Source: Ignavibacteriales bacterium
Lineage (GTDB): Bacteria; Bacteroidota; Ignavibacteria; T3Sed10-11
Direction of reading: 5' to 3'
NCBI GenBank assembly: GCA_003568415.1
Contig: PWXV01000156.1
Location: 1 to 34,575, forward strand
DNA length: 34,575 nucleotides
Part shown: positions 1 through 7,976 of the stretch, in pieces
Numbering within the stretch: position 1 is the first letter of the stretch
Layout: every line of letters begins with the position of its first letter
Translations under genes and position numbers: made by a program
Notes under the pieces: generated by a model
The model's input: only the letters and a program-made list of their open reading frames with translations
What the model was told of the DNA's origin: nothing
Database searches by the model: none

Positions 1-332
1 AAGTCACCGTCACCGCTGTATACGACAACTTTTAAATTCGGATTAGCAAGTTTCAACCCCGTAGCAAACGGAATCGCCCTGCCATGGGTTGTGTGAAATG
101 AATCCAGATTGACATATCCGGCTACGCGTCCCGTACAACCAATACCCGATACAATTGCAACATTGTCAAGATCGAGTTTCGATTGCTCAAGAGCACGGGC
201 AAAACAATTAACTGTTGTACCGATACCGCATCCGGGACACCAGATATGCGGTATACGATCCATACGCAAAAGTGATTCAACCGGATTTTCTTGCTCCGGC
301 ACCTCTGTCTCTACCGCGGTTTGATCATGCAT
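1..332 (-). CDS. korB: 2-oxoacid:ferredoxin oxidoreductase, beta subunit (partial, 3' end off the window)
   Basis: This is the thiamine-diphosphate-binding subunit of a KorAB-type enzyme, which oxidatively decarboxylates a 2-oxoacid (probably 2-oxoglutarate) to acyl-CoA and passes electrons to ferredoxin. The 110 visible residues hold the family's N-terminal signature: IWCPGCGIGTTVN, then SGIGCTGR, then the start of the GDGD diphosphate-binding motif at the window edge. The ATG at 332 overlaps the end of the alpha-subunit gene by 8 nt and has a GGAG about 8 nt upstream, so the two are translationally coupled. The rest of the gene, and probably a gamma subunit, lie outside the window. The family is sure; the exact 2-oxoacid is inferred. 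Confidence 0.93.
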   Translation of the reverse strand, partial: MHDQTAVETEVPEQENPVESLLRMDRIPHIWCPGCGIGTTVNCFARALEQSKLDLDNVAIVSGIGCTGRVAGYVNLDSFHTTHGRAIPFATGLKLANPNLKVVVYSGDGD

Positions 333-1488
333 TAGTAAGCACTCCTTTTATTGCGTCGTAAATATCTTCCGGTGCGTGCACAGCTCCGCCGGCATGGGGA
401 ACCAGTTTCGTAACGGCATTTCCGGCAGCACACCGCTCAACTTCATGTACTATCTGCCCGAGATTCAATTCGGGAACGACAAATGCTTCGACTTTCTTTG
501 CCAGTTCACGGATGTATAATTCAGGAAACGGCCATACTGTAATTAAACGTATGTGACCGACTTTTAATCCTTCTTTACGTGCTTTATTAATTGCCGGCAG
601 TACAACCCGCGAAGTTATACCGTAGGAAACAACAACGACATCGGCATCTTCGATCTGATCTTCCTCAAGATCGCGAATCTTATCTTCGTTTTTTAACACC
701 TTATCGACCAGCCGACGCAGCATAGTTTGCTGTACCTTCGGTGACATTGCCGGATACCCTTTTTCATCGTGGGTTAATCCCGTTAGATGAATTCGATAGC
801 CATCGCCGGCTTTGACCATCTCGGGTACCATTTCTCCGTTAGTATTAAATAATGTATATTCACCGGGCGGTTTCTTTGTAAATTTTCTATCGACTATATC
901 AATTTCATCAGGGTCGGGAATGACAACTTTTTCGGTCATATGACCGACACACTCATCCATCATCACCAGAACGGGAACACGGTATTCCTCCGCGAGATTA
1001 AATGCCCGTATGGTCAGATCGAAACATTCCTGCGGTGAGTTCGGGACTATGGCAATTATTTCATAATCGCCGTGCGATCCCCACCGTGCCTGCATCATAT
1101 CAGCCTGCGCAGGAAGCGTCGGTAAACCGGTTGATGGTCCGCCACGCTGTACATTTATAAACACACATGGTGTCTCGGTAATTGCCGCAAACCCGATGTG
1201 TTCCATCATCAATGAAAAACCGGGGCCTGATGTTACGGTCATTGCTTTTTTCCCGGCCCATACTGCTCCCTGAATTGCAATCGAAGACGCTATCTCGTCT
1301 TCCATCTGCACAAACATACCACCGACGAGCGGAAACCGGGCGGCAATGCGTTCGATTATTTCGGTAGACGGTGTGATTGGATAACCGGCAACAAATTTAC
1401 ACCCGGCGGCAATAGCTCCCTCACCGGCTGCATGATCGCCGTCAATAAAATGCGCCCCAGTCAGTACTGCTTTTTTATCTGCCTTCAC
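325..1488 (-). CDS. korA: 2-oxoacid:ferredoxin oxidoreductase, alpha subunit
   Basis: Alpha subunit (387 aa) of the same oxidoreductase as the beta subunit that follows. Seen: GYPITPSTEIIE near residues 35-46, TSGPGFSLMMEH near 86-97 and QRGGPSTGLPT near 114-124, all standard for KorA/VorA pyrimidine-binding domains; the second half is the transketolase C-terminal-like domain. The length is that of a separate alpha subunit with no gamma domain fused in front, so gamma should be encoded elsewhere. The start is a GTG at 1488 with AGGAG seven nt upstream. It sits 9 nt after the ferredoxin subunit and overlaps the beta gene. Substrate could be 2-oxoglutarate or a branched-chain 2-oxoacid. Confidence 0.94.
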   Translation of the reverse strand: MKADKKAVLTGAHFIDGDHAAGEGAIAAGCKFVAGYPITPSTEIIERIAARFPLVGGMFVQMEDEIASSIAIQGAVWAGKKAMTVTSGPGFSLMMEHIGFAAITETPCVFINVQRGGPSTGLPTLPAQADMMQARWGSHGDYEIIAIVPNSPQECFDLTIRAFNLAEEYRVPVLVMMDECVGHMTEKVVIPDPDEIDIVDRKFTKKPPGEYTLFNTNGEMVPEMVKAGDGYRIHLTGLTHDEKGYPAMSPKVQQTMLRRLVDKVLKNEDKIRDLEEDQIEDADVVVVSYGITSRVVLPAINKARKEGLKVGHIRLITVWPFPELYIRELAKKVEAFVVPELNLGQIVHEVERCAAGNAVTKLVPHAGGAVHAPEDIYDAIKGVLTNA

Positions 1489-1497
1489 TGTTAACTC

Positions 1498-1731
1498 CTA
1501 TGCAACTTTTTTAATTATATAACCATGAATTGCAAAATCAGGACAATACAAACCACACAAATCACAGCCGGTACATTTCTCCGGTTCGAAAAGCTCCGGT
1601 ATTCTGTATCCTTTTGCGTTGTACTGATCGGATAGCTGCAGTGCTCCCGTTGGACAAAAATCCACACAGAAAGAACATCCTTTACATCGATCGGCCTTAA
1701 TGACAACCGTTCCCTGCACCTTTTTTTTCAT
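1498..1731 (-). CDS. korD: 2x[4Fe-4S] ferredoxin, delta subunit of the 2-oxoacid oxidoreductase
   Basis: Small ferredoxin (77 aa) that should carry electrons from the KorAB active site. Two classical four-cysteine cluster motifs are visible, CKGCSFCVDFCP and CTGCDLCGLYCP, with no substituted ligand. An ATG at 1740 is possible, but its AAGGA lies directly against the codon; the in-frame ATG at 1731 has the same AAGGA nine nt away, so I take that start (MKKKVQG). The eight-A run at 1721-1728 encodes the lysines. It lies between the CoA-transferase and korA in one operon, the usual order D-A-B. Confidence 0.93.
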   Translation of the reverse strand: MKKKVQGTVVIKADRCKGCSFCVDFCPTGALQLSDQYNAKGYRIPELFEPEKCTGCDLCGLYCPDFAIHGYIIKKVA

Positions 1732-1760
1732 AGCACTCATTCCTTTTTATGTTAGTAACG

Positions 1761-3056
1761 TTAAATAAATTTTTGCTCTTTAGCATAATGCAGCAACTGA
1801 TCCCTGAAATCCGGGTGAGCTATGTTTACAAGCTCGTGAACCCGCTGCCGGAGATTTTTACCGTGTAAATAGGCAACACCGTATTCTGTTACAACGTAGT
1901 GCACATCGGCACGCGTGGTGACAACCCCGGCTCCCGGTTTAAGTTGAGGAGTAATTTTGCTGACCTTGCCGTCACGTGTAGAAGATGGTAACGCAATGAT
2001 CGGTTTACCGCCTTTGGAGTACGCTGCACCACGTATAAAATCAACCTGCCCGCCGAAACCGCTGTAAATACGGGTACCGATGGAATCCGCACAGACTTGC
2101 CCTGTGATATCAACTTCGATAGCCGAATTGATCGCAACCATTTTCTCGTTTTGCGAGACGATGAACGGATTATTTGTATAATCACAGGGATGTATCTCGA
2201 AATACGGATTATTATCGACAAAATTATATAGTCGTTCCGAACCGAGAATAAACGTTGCAATAACCTTTCCGGGATGTAACGTTTTCAGCCGGTTCGTTAT
2301 GAAACCTTTTTCTATACCTTCAATGACACCATCGGAGACCATTTCGGTATGTATACCAAGATCCTTTTTTCCTTCGAGTGCAGCAAGGACAGCATCGGGG
2401 ATTCCTCCAATACCCATTTGCATTGTTGCTCCATCCTCAACAAGATCGGCTATGTATTCACCAATCTTTTTCTCCACGTCGGTGAAGCCCTTTTTATCCA
2501 ACACCGGTATTGTTTCATTGTATTCAACAATTTTGTTTACCCGGGAGACATGAATAAACGAGTCGCCGAGTGATCGCGGCATTTTTTCATTAACCTGTGC
2601 AATAACAAAGGTAGCCGAATCAGCTGCCGCTTTTGAAGCAACACACTCAACACCGTAACTCATAAATCCATGGTCGTCGGGGGGTGAAACGTGAATATAT
2701 GCAATATCAAGCGGTATAATACGTTTCATAAAAACTGACGGGACCTCAAAAAGAAATACCGGCACATAATCCGAGCGTCCTTCATTGACCGCCGCACGGT
2801 CTGCCGGTCCGATGAACAATGAATTATGCCGGAAATGATTTTCCATCCCGGGGGCACTGAGTGGATCTTCCCCCATCATCAACAGATGGTTAACCTGAAC
2901 ATTTTCAAGTTCGTCTTTCCTTGCCGCGAGTTTTTCAATGATATTACGGGGAGTAGCCGCATTCCCGCTTAAAAATATTATATTATTACTTTTAACATAA
3001 TTTACAGCTTCTTCATCGGTAATGATCTTATCTTTATATTTATCTATCCAGGACAT
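1761..3056 (-). CDS. cat2: 4-hydroxybutyrate / acetate CoA-transferase (acetyl-CoA hydrolase-transferase family)
   Basis: Class I CoA-transferase (431 aa) that moves CoA between acyl-CoA and a carboxylate, probably acetate as one partner. Seen: QMGIGGIPDAV near 213-223, HTEMVSDG with a glutamate at residue 238, INSAIEVDITGQV, and GTRIYSGFGGQVDF in the C-terminal half. Known: in Clostridium aminobutyricum 4-hydroxybutyrate CoA-transferase the CoA-carrying residue is Glu238, the same number. It lies 14 nt after alanine dehydrogenase and 29 nt before the ferredoxin subunit, so it likely handles the acyl-CoA made by KorAB. The true substrate cannot be read from sequence; the gene symbol follows the family name only. 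Confidence 0.85.
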   Translation of the reverse strand: MSWIDKYKDKIITDEEAVNYVKSNNIIFLSGNAATPRNIIEKLAARKDELENVQVNHLLMMGEDPLSAPGMENHFRHNSLFIGPADRAAVNEGRSDYVPVFLFEVPSVFMKRIIPLDIAYIHVSPPDDHGFMSYGVECVASKAAADSATFVIAQVNEKMPRSLGDSFIHVSRVNKIVEYNETIPVLDKKGFTDVEKKIGEYIADLVEDGATMQMGIGGIPDAVLAALEGKKDLGIHTEMVSDGVIEGIEKGFITNRLKTLHPGKVIATFILGSERLYNFVDNNPYFEIHPCDYTNNPFIVSQNEKMVAINSAIEVDITGQVCADSIGTRIYSGFGGQVDFIRGAAYSKGGKPIIALPSSTRDGKVSKITPQLKPGAGVVTTRADVHYVVTEYGVAYLHGKNLRQRVHELVNIAHPDFRDQLLHYAKEQKFI

Positions 3057-3070
3057 TGTTCTAACCTATA

Positions 3071-4186
3071 CTATTTGAGAAGTTTTTCTGCAGGTGAATA
3101 TTTGTATTCATATCTTCTCGCTAATTGTTCATTCGTACACACTCCATTATACGTACACAGACCGTTCCTGAAACCGGGCATCTCAAGTAATGTTTTATTC
3201 AGTCCATTCCTTACAATCCGCTCGAGATATGGCAGCAGTGCATTATTTAATCCGTTGGTAGCGGTACGCGCAACCGCAGCAGGCATATTGGGCACACAGT
3301 AATGAATAACATCGTGCATAACAAAGATCGGCTCAACAATTGTTGTCGGCCTGCTTGTCTCTACACATCCCCCCTGATCGATCGATACATCGACTATAAC
3401 CGCCCCGGATTTCATCGTCTTTACCATTGATTCGGTAACAACAACGGGGGCACGCTCGCCTTTTATCAATATTCCACCGATAAATACATCGGCATATTGT
3501 ACTGCTTTTTGGAGATTATATTGGTTTGCAATTGCAGTGGTAACCCGGCGGCCAAACAAATGTTCCACATTGCGCAACCGTTTCACATCAATATCAAGCA
3601 TAATGACCTGCGCACCGGTTCCGAGCGCTTCGCGTGCAGCCGATATTCCTACCACACCGGCACCAAGGATTACCACAGCCGCAGGCGGAACTCCCGCCAC
3701 TCCACCGAGCATCACACCGCGTCCACCCTGGGTAGTCTCGAGATACCGGGCAGCTACCTGTATCGACATTGAGCCTGCTATCTCACTCATCGAATGAAGG
3801 ATTGGAAGTATATCGTTATCTTCAACAAGTTCAAAGCCAATAGAGGTTGTTTTCTTATCTATCAGTTTCTTCAGGTATGATTCGCCTGCAACGGCAAGAT
3901 GAAGGAATGAGAAGACTGATTGCCCCTCATCAAGCATTTCGAGCTCTTCCACAGTCGGACGTTGGACTTTCACCAGAAGATCTGCCCTTCCCAGCGCTTC
4001 ATCTGCACGGTAGACTATCGAAGCACCCGCTTCTTCATAATCACCGTCTTCGAATCTTCCCGAACTCCCAGCCCCTTTCTCAATGAATACTTTCGAACCA
4101 AGGTCAACTAAAGAATGGACACCCGAAGGTGTCAACGGAACGCGATGTTCCCAGTAGGATTGTTCCTTAACTATTCCGATATTCAT
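3071..4186 (-). CDS. ald: Alanine dehydrogenase
   Basis: NAD-dependent L-alanine dehydrogenase (371 aa), interconverting alanine with pyruvate and ammonia. Seen: the N-terminal IGIVKEQSYWEHRVPLTP with Arg15, Lys73 in LVKVQRP, His96 in FLHLA, the LGGVAGVPPA turn followed by the Rossmann motif GAGVVG at 175-180, and Asp270 in DVSIDQGG. His96 and Asp270 fall at the catalytic positions reported for characterised alanine dehydrogenases. It is the first gene of the operon running through the CoA-transferase to korB and has its own promoter at 4235-4262. It could supply pyruvate from alanine, or make alanine as a reduced end product. Confidence 0.93.
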   Translation of the reverse strand: MNIGIVKEQSYWEHRVPLTPSGVHSLVDLGSKVFIEKGAGSSGRFEDGDYEEAGASIVYRADEALGRADLLVKVQRPTVEELEMLDEGQSVFSFLHLAVAGESYLKKLIDKKTTSIGFELVEDNDILPILHSMSEIAGSMSIQVAARYLETTQGGRGVMLGGVAGVPPAAVVILGAGVVGISAAREALGTGAQVIMLDIDVKRLRNVEHLFGRRVTTAIANQYNLQKAVQYADVFIGGILIKGERAPVVVTESMVKTMKSGAVIVDVSIDQGGCVETSRPTTIVEPIFVMHDVIHYCVPNMPAAVARTATNGLNNALLPYLERIVRNGLNKTLLEMPGFRNGLCTYNGVCTNEQLARRYEYKYSPAEKLLK

Positions 4187-4234
4187 ATTTGTTTACTCGT
4201 TGTTCCATAATTTTGATATGTTGGCTGGCTGTAC

Positions 4235-4262
4235 TATATAGTTATCTCAATTTATATGCCAA
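4235..4262 (-). promoter_or_regulatory. Sigma70-like promoter of the ald-cat2-korDAB operon
   Basis: On the minus strand a -35 TTGGCA (4262-4257) and a -10 TATATA (4240-4235) are separated by 16 nt. The predicted transcription start is near 4228, leaving a leader of about 40 nt before the ald ATG. No convincing operator or riboswitch was seen in the leader. Pattern match only. Confidence 0.5.
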
Positions 4263-4370
4263 AATTTTAGGTATTTACGGAAGAATTTCAGCTATAGGAA
4301 GGCAAATTCTTTTAAAAATAGTAGTTTATGGCGGAATTTTTCTTAAATATTGTAGGGATATCAGATTCCG

Positions 4371-4501
4371 GTTTACAGTTGTCAGTTTTCATACTATCCA
4401 TTCAAGGGGGATTTGTTGGATATGAACAACCTGCAAATTTAAATACACTACCAAACATGTCATTAATGCCAGAAATCCGCAGAAAACTGACAACTGAAAC
4501 C
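4371..4501. repeat. Intergenic inverted repeat built of CAGTT heptad units
   Basis: The 326-bp gap 4187-4512 holds the ald promoter and this element. A perfect 15-bp arm at 4376-4390 (CAGTTGTCAGTTTTC) is repeated inverted at 4482-4496, about 91 nt apart, and both arms extend imperfectly outward through a GTTT. The arms are made of 7-nt units ending in CAGTT, like the tandem array at 26283-26324. The interior shows no gene. It lies just after folD and could form a long hairpin in the folD transcript, but no T-tract follows, so it is not called a terminator. Confidence 0.7.
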
Positions 4502-4512
4502 TGTAGTTCAAT

Positions 4513-5406
4513 TTATTCTGTAACTGTCACTTGTTCCTGTGCCGCCTGTAAAGTATTGGCAAGCAGCATTGCAATCGTCATCGGCCCGACCCCACCCGGA
4601 ACCGGAGTAATTGCACCGGAAACCTCCTTGACGGAATCAAAATCCACATCTCCCACAAGTTTATATCCTTTTTCGGATTCTGGGTCATCGACACGGTTCA
4701 CACCGACATCGATTACAACCACGCCTTTCTTCACCATATCACCGGTTATAACATTCGTCCGTCCGACAGCAGCGATCAGGATATCGGCTTGTTTTGTAAA
4801 ATACGCGATATCTTTGGCACCGGTGTGACAGAAGGTAACCACTGCATTTGCCCATTTTTGTTTTTGCAACAGTATATTGCCGATAGGTTTGCCGACGATA
4901 TTGCTCCGCCCGACAACCACAACGTGTTTACCTGCCGGGTCAATGTCACTCCGGATTAGCAATTCCTGTATTCCCGCCGGAGTACATGGTCGAAATGTAT
5001 CCAGTCCGATCAAGAGTTTACCGACATTGATCGGATGAAAACCATCTACATCTTTTGCAGGGTCGATGGATTCTATTACGGCAGCTTCATCAATGTGATC
5101 CGGCAACGGAAGCTGTGTTAAGATACCGTGTATTTTCGGATCATTGTTGAAAGCATCGATAAGTTTTACCAGCTCTTGTTGAGAAATATCGGCGGGTAAT
5201 TCTTTGGTGACTGAATAAAAACCGACCTCCTCACATGCTTTACCCTTCATTTTTACATACACTTGTGAGGCAGGATTTTCTCCCACAAGTATAAATGCCA
5301 ATCCCGGTACAGTGCCGGTTTCTTTTTGAAATGTCTCGGTTTTCTGTTTTAACTCTTGCCGAATTTGCTTGCTTATTGCTTTTCCATCAATTATTGTCGT
5401 AGTCAT
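4513..5406 (-). CDS. folD: Bifunctional methylenetetrahydrofolate dehydrogenase / methenyltetrahydrofolate cyclohydrolase
   Basis: One-carbon enzyme (297 aa) converting 5,10-methylene-THF to 10-formyl-THF. Seen: SQVYVKMKGKACEEVGF with Tyr50 and the catalytic Lys54 at the E. coli positions, GILTQLPLPDHI, the KDVDGFHPINVGKL stretch, PCTPAGIQELL, and the cofactor signature VVVGRSNIVGKPIG. It ends with the expected GGVGPMTIAML. Full length for the family. It is the last gene of a minus-strand group with ymdB 19 nt upstream. Confidence 0.97.
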   Translation of the reverse strand: MTTTIIDGKAISKQIRQELKQKTETFQKETGTVPGLAFILVGENPASQVYVKMKGKACEEVGFYSVTKELPADISQQELVKLIDAFNNDPKIHGILTQLPLPDHIDEAAVIESIDPAKDVDGFHPINVGKLLIGLDTFRPCTPAGIQELLIRSDIDPAGKHVVVVGRSNIVGKPIGNILLQKQKWANAVVTFCHTGAKDIAYFTKQADILIAAVGRTNVITGDMVKKGVVVIDVGVNRVDDPESEKGYKLVGDVDFDSVKEVSGAITPVPGGVGPMTIAMLLANTLQAAQEQVTVTE

Positions 5407-5425
5407 AGTTCATCTTCTTTTTTAT

Positions 5426-6223
5426 TTAGTGAAATGCCGGAAAAATAATTTGCTCAAATTCTAACGCTTTACCCGTCTGCGTATCGACACGCATAAACAC
5501 ACCGCAAAAACGAGCATCGTGCGATGCCATTTCATATTTAAACGGTGTTTGATAAATGAACCGTCTGATCGCAATATCTTTTTTCAAACCTATCACTGAG
5601 TCATACGGTCCTGTCATACCGACATCGGTAATATATGCCGTTCCATCGGGCATTATTCGTCCATCGGCAGTCGGGGTGTGGGTATGCGTTCCGATAAGTG
5701 CGCTTACTTTCCCGTCAAGATACCAGGCCATTGCAATTTTTTCCGCCGTCGCCTCGGCATGAAAATCCACGACGATAACAGGCGTTTGTTCCTTAAGCTT
5801 TCCAAGAGCCCACTCTGCAGTTTTAAAAGGGCAGTCTATCGTTTGCATAAACGTTCGGCCCTGTATATTTAAAACGCCGACTTTCGGGATACCTTCAAGC
5901 TCGATCACTGTAAAACCGAGTCCGGGATTTTCTTTTGGATAATTCAGCGGTCGCAAGATATGTTTTTCTTTGGTAAGGAGTTTTCGCGTCTGCCATTTAT
6001 CCCAGGTATGATTGCCGCCGGTGATAACGTGAACACCGAGCGAAAACAGGCGCTGTGCATGTTCTTGTAAGATTCCCTTCCCATCCGATAAGTTCTCTCC
6101 GTTTGCAATACATACATCGACTTTGTATTTCTCGAGATAACTTCGGAGCAGAGTTTCGGTGAGATCAAGACCGGGTTTGCCGACTATATCGCCGACGAAT
6201 AAAATATTGACAGAAGTTGACAA
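5426..6223 (-). CDS. ymdB: YmdB-family metallophosphoesterase
   Basis: Calcineurin-like phosphoesterase of the TIGR00282/YmdB family; Bacillus YmdB is a 2',3'-cyclic-nucleotide phosphodiesterase that influences biofilm and sporulation gene expression. Metal-binding motifs visible: NILFVGDIVGKPG, NGENLSDG, GGNHTWDK, VVVDFHAEATAEK and GTHTHTPTADGR. The frame is open back to a TTG at 6283, but the conserved fold begins at NILFVGD. The TTG at 6223 gives 265 aa, the family's usual size, so I prefer it; neither candidate has a strong ribosome site. It lies between folD and the eIF-2B-like gene on one strand. Confidence 0.9.
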   Translation of the reverse strand: MSTSVNILFVGDIVGKPGLDLTETLLRSYLEKYKVDVCIANGENLSDGKGILQEHAQRLFSLGVHVITGGNHTWDKWQTRKLLTKEKHILRPLNYPKENPGLGFTVIELEGIPKVGVLNIQGRTFMQTIDCPFKTAEWALGKLKEQTPVIVVDFHAEATAEKIAMAWYLDGKVSALIGTHTHTPTADGRIMPDGTAYITDVGMTGPYDSVIGLKKDIAIRRFIYQTPFKYEMASHDARFCGVFMRVDTQTGKALEFEQIIFPAFH

Positions 6224-6292
6224 ATATAATCCGGCGTATGTTGTTACTGGTTGGTTTAAAAGTAATTGTATTAAAAGATACAAAATCCGTGT

Positions 6293-7171
6293 TCAAAATG
6301 AAAGTGTTTCAAGTACCGATAGCGGGGGCTTCTGCAATCCGAATTCGGTAAGATACCCGGTTACCAATCCACCGGGCGTTGATTCAAAAATGATATTCGA
6401 CAGAGCAAGATGACTTGATACCACCTCCCACCTGAGTTGTTCTGCCGGACTATCTAAATTTGCCTCATCTTCATCGGGCAGAACGTGAATGAATTTCAAA
6501 CGTTCAGCCGTCACATAATAACCAACTCCTTTATCACGGGCGAGGAGACCGAGTGGATAACAACCAATTTTCCCGAGGAAATCTCCCTCTACCGAAATCG
6601 CATCCGCTCCGACAATAACTACATCAGCATTTTGTATCCAATATCCGATAGCGGCATCAGGAATAACGGTAACGTGAATTCCATATTCGAGGAGTCTCTC
6701 GGCATTTTTCCTTCCCTCATATGCCGGACGCGATTCCATCTGTATAACCTGCTTGAGACTGCCCGACCGATGAAGTGCCAGCATCACCTGTTCAACAACA
6801 CTGCTCCGGCTATTTGTCATAACCGAAACGGGTTCTTGAAATATCTTAGCGGCATGACGGGCAATCATTCCAGGTGATTGAGCCAGATACTCCTCAAGCT
6901 GCGCAACCGAATTCAAGAGTGCCATCGGGTTCTCAGCATTTAGAAAACGAACACAATTTTTAAATCCGGCCATATCCTTTCTCAAATGGGCGAGATCGCT
7001 CATAAGTGGTTCAATTTCGCTATAATCCGGATTTTCGACATCCTCGAGAAATTTCCGCAATGCCTGTAAAGAAGTGCGTAATAATTCTGCGGCTCCTCTC
7101 GTTCTGTCTGTGCGGATCTGATTCCAAATCTGATTTAACTCACTCCAGGCGTGTTTTTCTTTTTCGTCCAT
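6293..7171 (-). CDS. eIF-2B / ribose-1,5-bisphosphate isomerase-family protein
   Basis: A 292-aa member of the IF-2B/MtnA/R15P-isomerase superfamily. Seen: an alpha-helical N-terminal half, then QMESRPAYEGRKNAERL, VIVGADAISVEGDFLGKIGCYPLGLLAR and YVTAERLKF, which line the sugar-phosphate pocket in relatives. The general-acid aspartate (in GADAI) is present. The catalytic cysteine position of R15P isomerase and MtnA (usually T-x-C) reads TNSRSSVV here, with serine instead, so classical isomerase activity is doubtful. First gene of a minus-strand group with ymdB and folD; its upstream region is shared with the divergent zinc-ribbon/rpsU promoter. Function unknown. Confidence 0.8.
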   Translation of the reverse strand: MDEKEKHAWSELNQIWNQIRTDRTRGAAELLRTSLQALRKFLEDVENPDYSEIEPLMSDLAHLRKDMAGFKNCVRFLNAENPMALLNSVAQLEEYLAQSPGMIARHAAKIFQEPVSVMTNSRSSVVEQVMLALHRSGSLKQVIQMESRPAYEGRKNAERLLEYGIHVTVIPDAAIGYWIQNADVVIVGADAISVEGDFLGKIGCYPLGLLARDKGVGYYVTAERLKFIHVLPDEDEANLDSPAEQLRWEVVSSHLALSNIIFESTPGGLVTGYLTEFGLQKPPLSVLETLSF

Positions 7172-7210
7172 ACATTTACATTCGTAGATTTTTCCAAAAA
7201 ATCCAATGGG

Positions 7211-7239
7211 TTGATTATATCCTATTGAATTTGTATATT
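7211..7239 (+). promoter_or_regulatory. Promoter of the zinc-ribbon gene and rpsU
   Basis: TTGATT at 7211-7216 and TATATT at 7234-7239 are separated by 17 nt, a near-consensus sigma70 pair. The spacing from TTG to TA also fits the -33/-7 promoters of Bacteroidota. It leaves a leader of about 55 nt before the TTG start at 7300. Confidence 0.5.
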
Positions 7240-7299
7240 TTATTACTAAAAAACAATAATTTTATACCAATAAGTCGGTGAAAATAGAGAAAGGGTTTC

Positions 7300-7722
7300 T
7301 TGGCACGCACAAAAAATATTACACATTACTGCGCATATTGTAACAAGGAAACAAAAATGGCGCGTGTTGGTGCAATGGATTTTACCGAAAACGGTCAGGA
7401 TGATACAACTCCGGGTCGTGTATGGTATAAATGCTCACGATGCCATCATAACACCCTGTTTGATGAGGCGACAATCCTTGCCCTCAAGGAATCTCCCGAA
7501 GTAAAACCCCTTTCTAAAGAAGACTGTATCGAATATTCTCCGACAAAATCCTTCAATATCGGTGAGGCAATTTATCATTCCGAACTGGATGATGTTGGAT
7601 GGGTGAAAGATAAAGAGACAACATCCGACGGAAGATCGGCTATCATCGTATCATTCCAGAAGCTTGGCGAACGAAAACTGCTTGACAGTTTTCGGGCTGA
7701 TGATGCAACAGAGACAATTTAA
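7300..7722 (+). CDS. Small zinc-ribbon protein with a Tudor/SH3-like C-terminal domain
   Basis: A 140-aa protein with two parts. Residues 9-50 form a probable zinc ribbon with CxxC pairs at Cys11/Cys14 and Cys45/Cys48. After a linker, residues about 85-131 (FNIGEAIYHSELDDVGWV ... AIIVSFQKLGERKLLDSF) resemble the small beta-barrel found at the C-terminus of UvrD/PcrA and in CarD-like RNA-polymerase binders: a 'barrier to G-W-V, then V-x-F-x-x-x-G-x-x-K-L' pattern. Start is TTG at 7300 behind GAAAGGG. It lies 33 nt before rpsU and shares its promoter. A role in transcription or translation is inferred from context only; no characterised homologue is recognised. Confidence 0.75.
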   Translation: MARTKNITHYCAYCNKETKMARVGAMDFTENGQDDTTPGRVWYKCSRCHHNTLFDEATILALKESPEVKPLSKEDCIEYSPTKSFNIGEAIYHSELDDVGWVKDKETTSDGRSAIIVSFQKLGERKLLDSFRADDATETI

Positions 7723-7755
7723 AAATTTTAACACACTTCAAGGAGGTGAATTTTA

Positions 7756-7950
7756 GTGATTGGTATTATCGTTCAGGAGAACGAACCAATTGATCGTGCT
7801 TTGAAACGGTTTAAAAAGAAATATGAACGATCACGAGTATTAAAAGAATATAAAAAGCGTTCATTTTTTGTTAAACCGTCAGTGAAGAAAAGATTGAAGA
7901 GAGCGAAGGCAATTCGTGCACAACAAAAAATGGCACAGGATAAAATTTAA
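7756..7950 (+). CDS. rpsU: 30S ribosomal protein S21
   Basis: Small basic ribosomal protein (64 aa) of the 30S platform that helps base-pairing with the mRNA leader. The sequence begins IGIIVQENEPIDRALKRFKKK, the conserved S21 N-terminus, followed by a Lys/Arg-rich helix. The start is GTG at 7756, chosen because a perfect AAGGAGGTGA (7740-7749) precedes it. Such a full Shine-Dalgarno sequence is rare in this window, and S21 homologues in Bacteroidota are linked to anti-Shine-Dalgarno availability. Followed by a strong terminator. Confidence 0.95.
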   Translation: MIGIIVQENEPIDRALKRFKKKYERSRVLKEYKKRSFFVKPSVKKRLKRAKAIRAQQKMAQDKI

Positions 7951-7976
7951 GGGTTCATTTTCCTATTTAAATTATT

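Noticed and set aside
4371-4501. Rho-independent terminator of folD
   Set aside because: The arms are about 91 nt apart and no T-tract follows either arm.
4328-4828. Plus-strand open frame over the folD end and adjacent gap
   Set aside because: Antisense to folD, which has full conserved motifs; low-complexity Ser/Thr/Pro product and no start signal.
6223-6283. N-terminal extension of YmdB from the TTG at 6283
   Set aside because: The extension is not part of the conserved fold and would exceed the family length of about 264 residues; the TTG at 6223 fits better.
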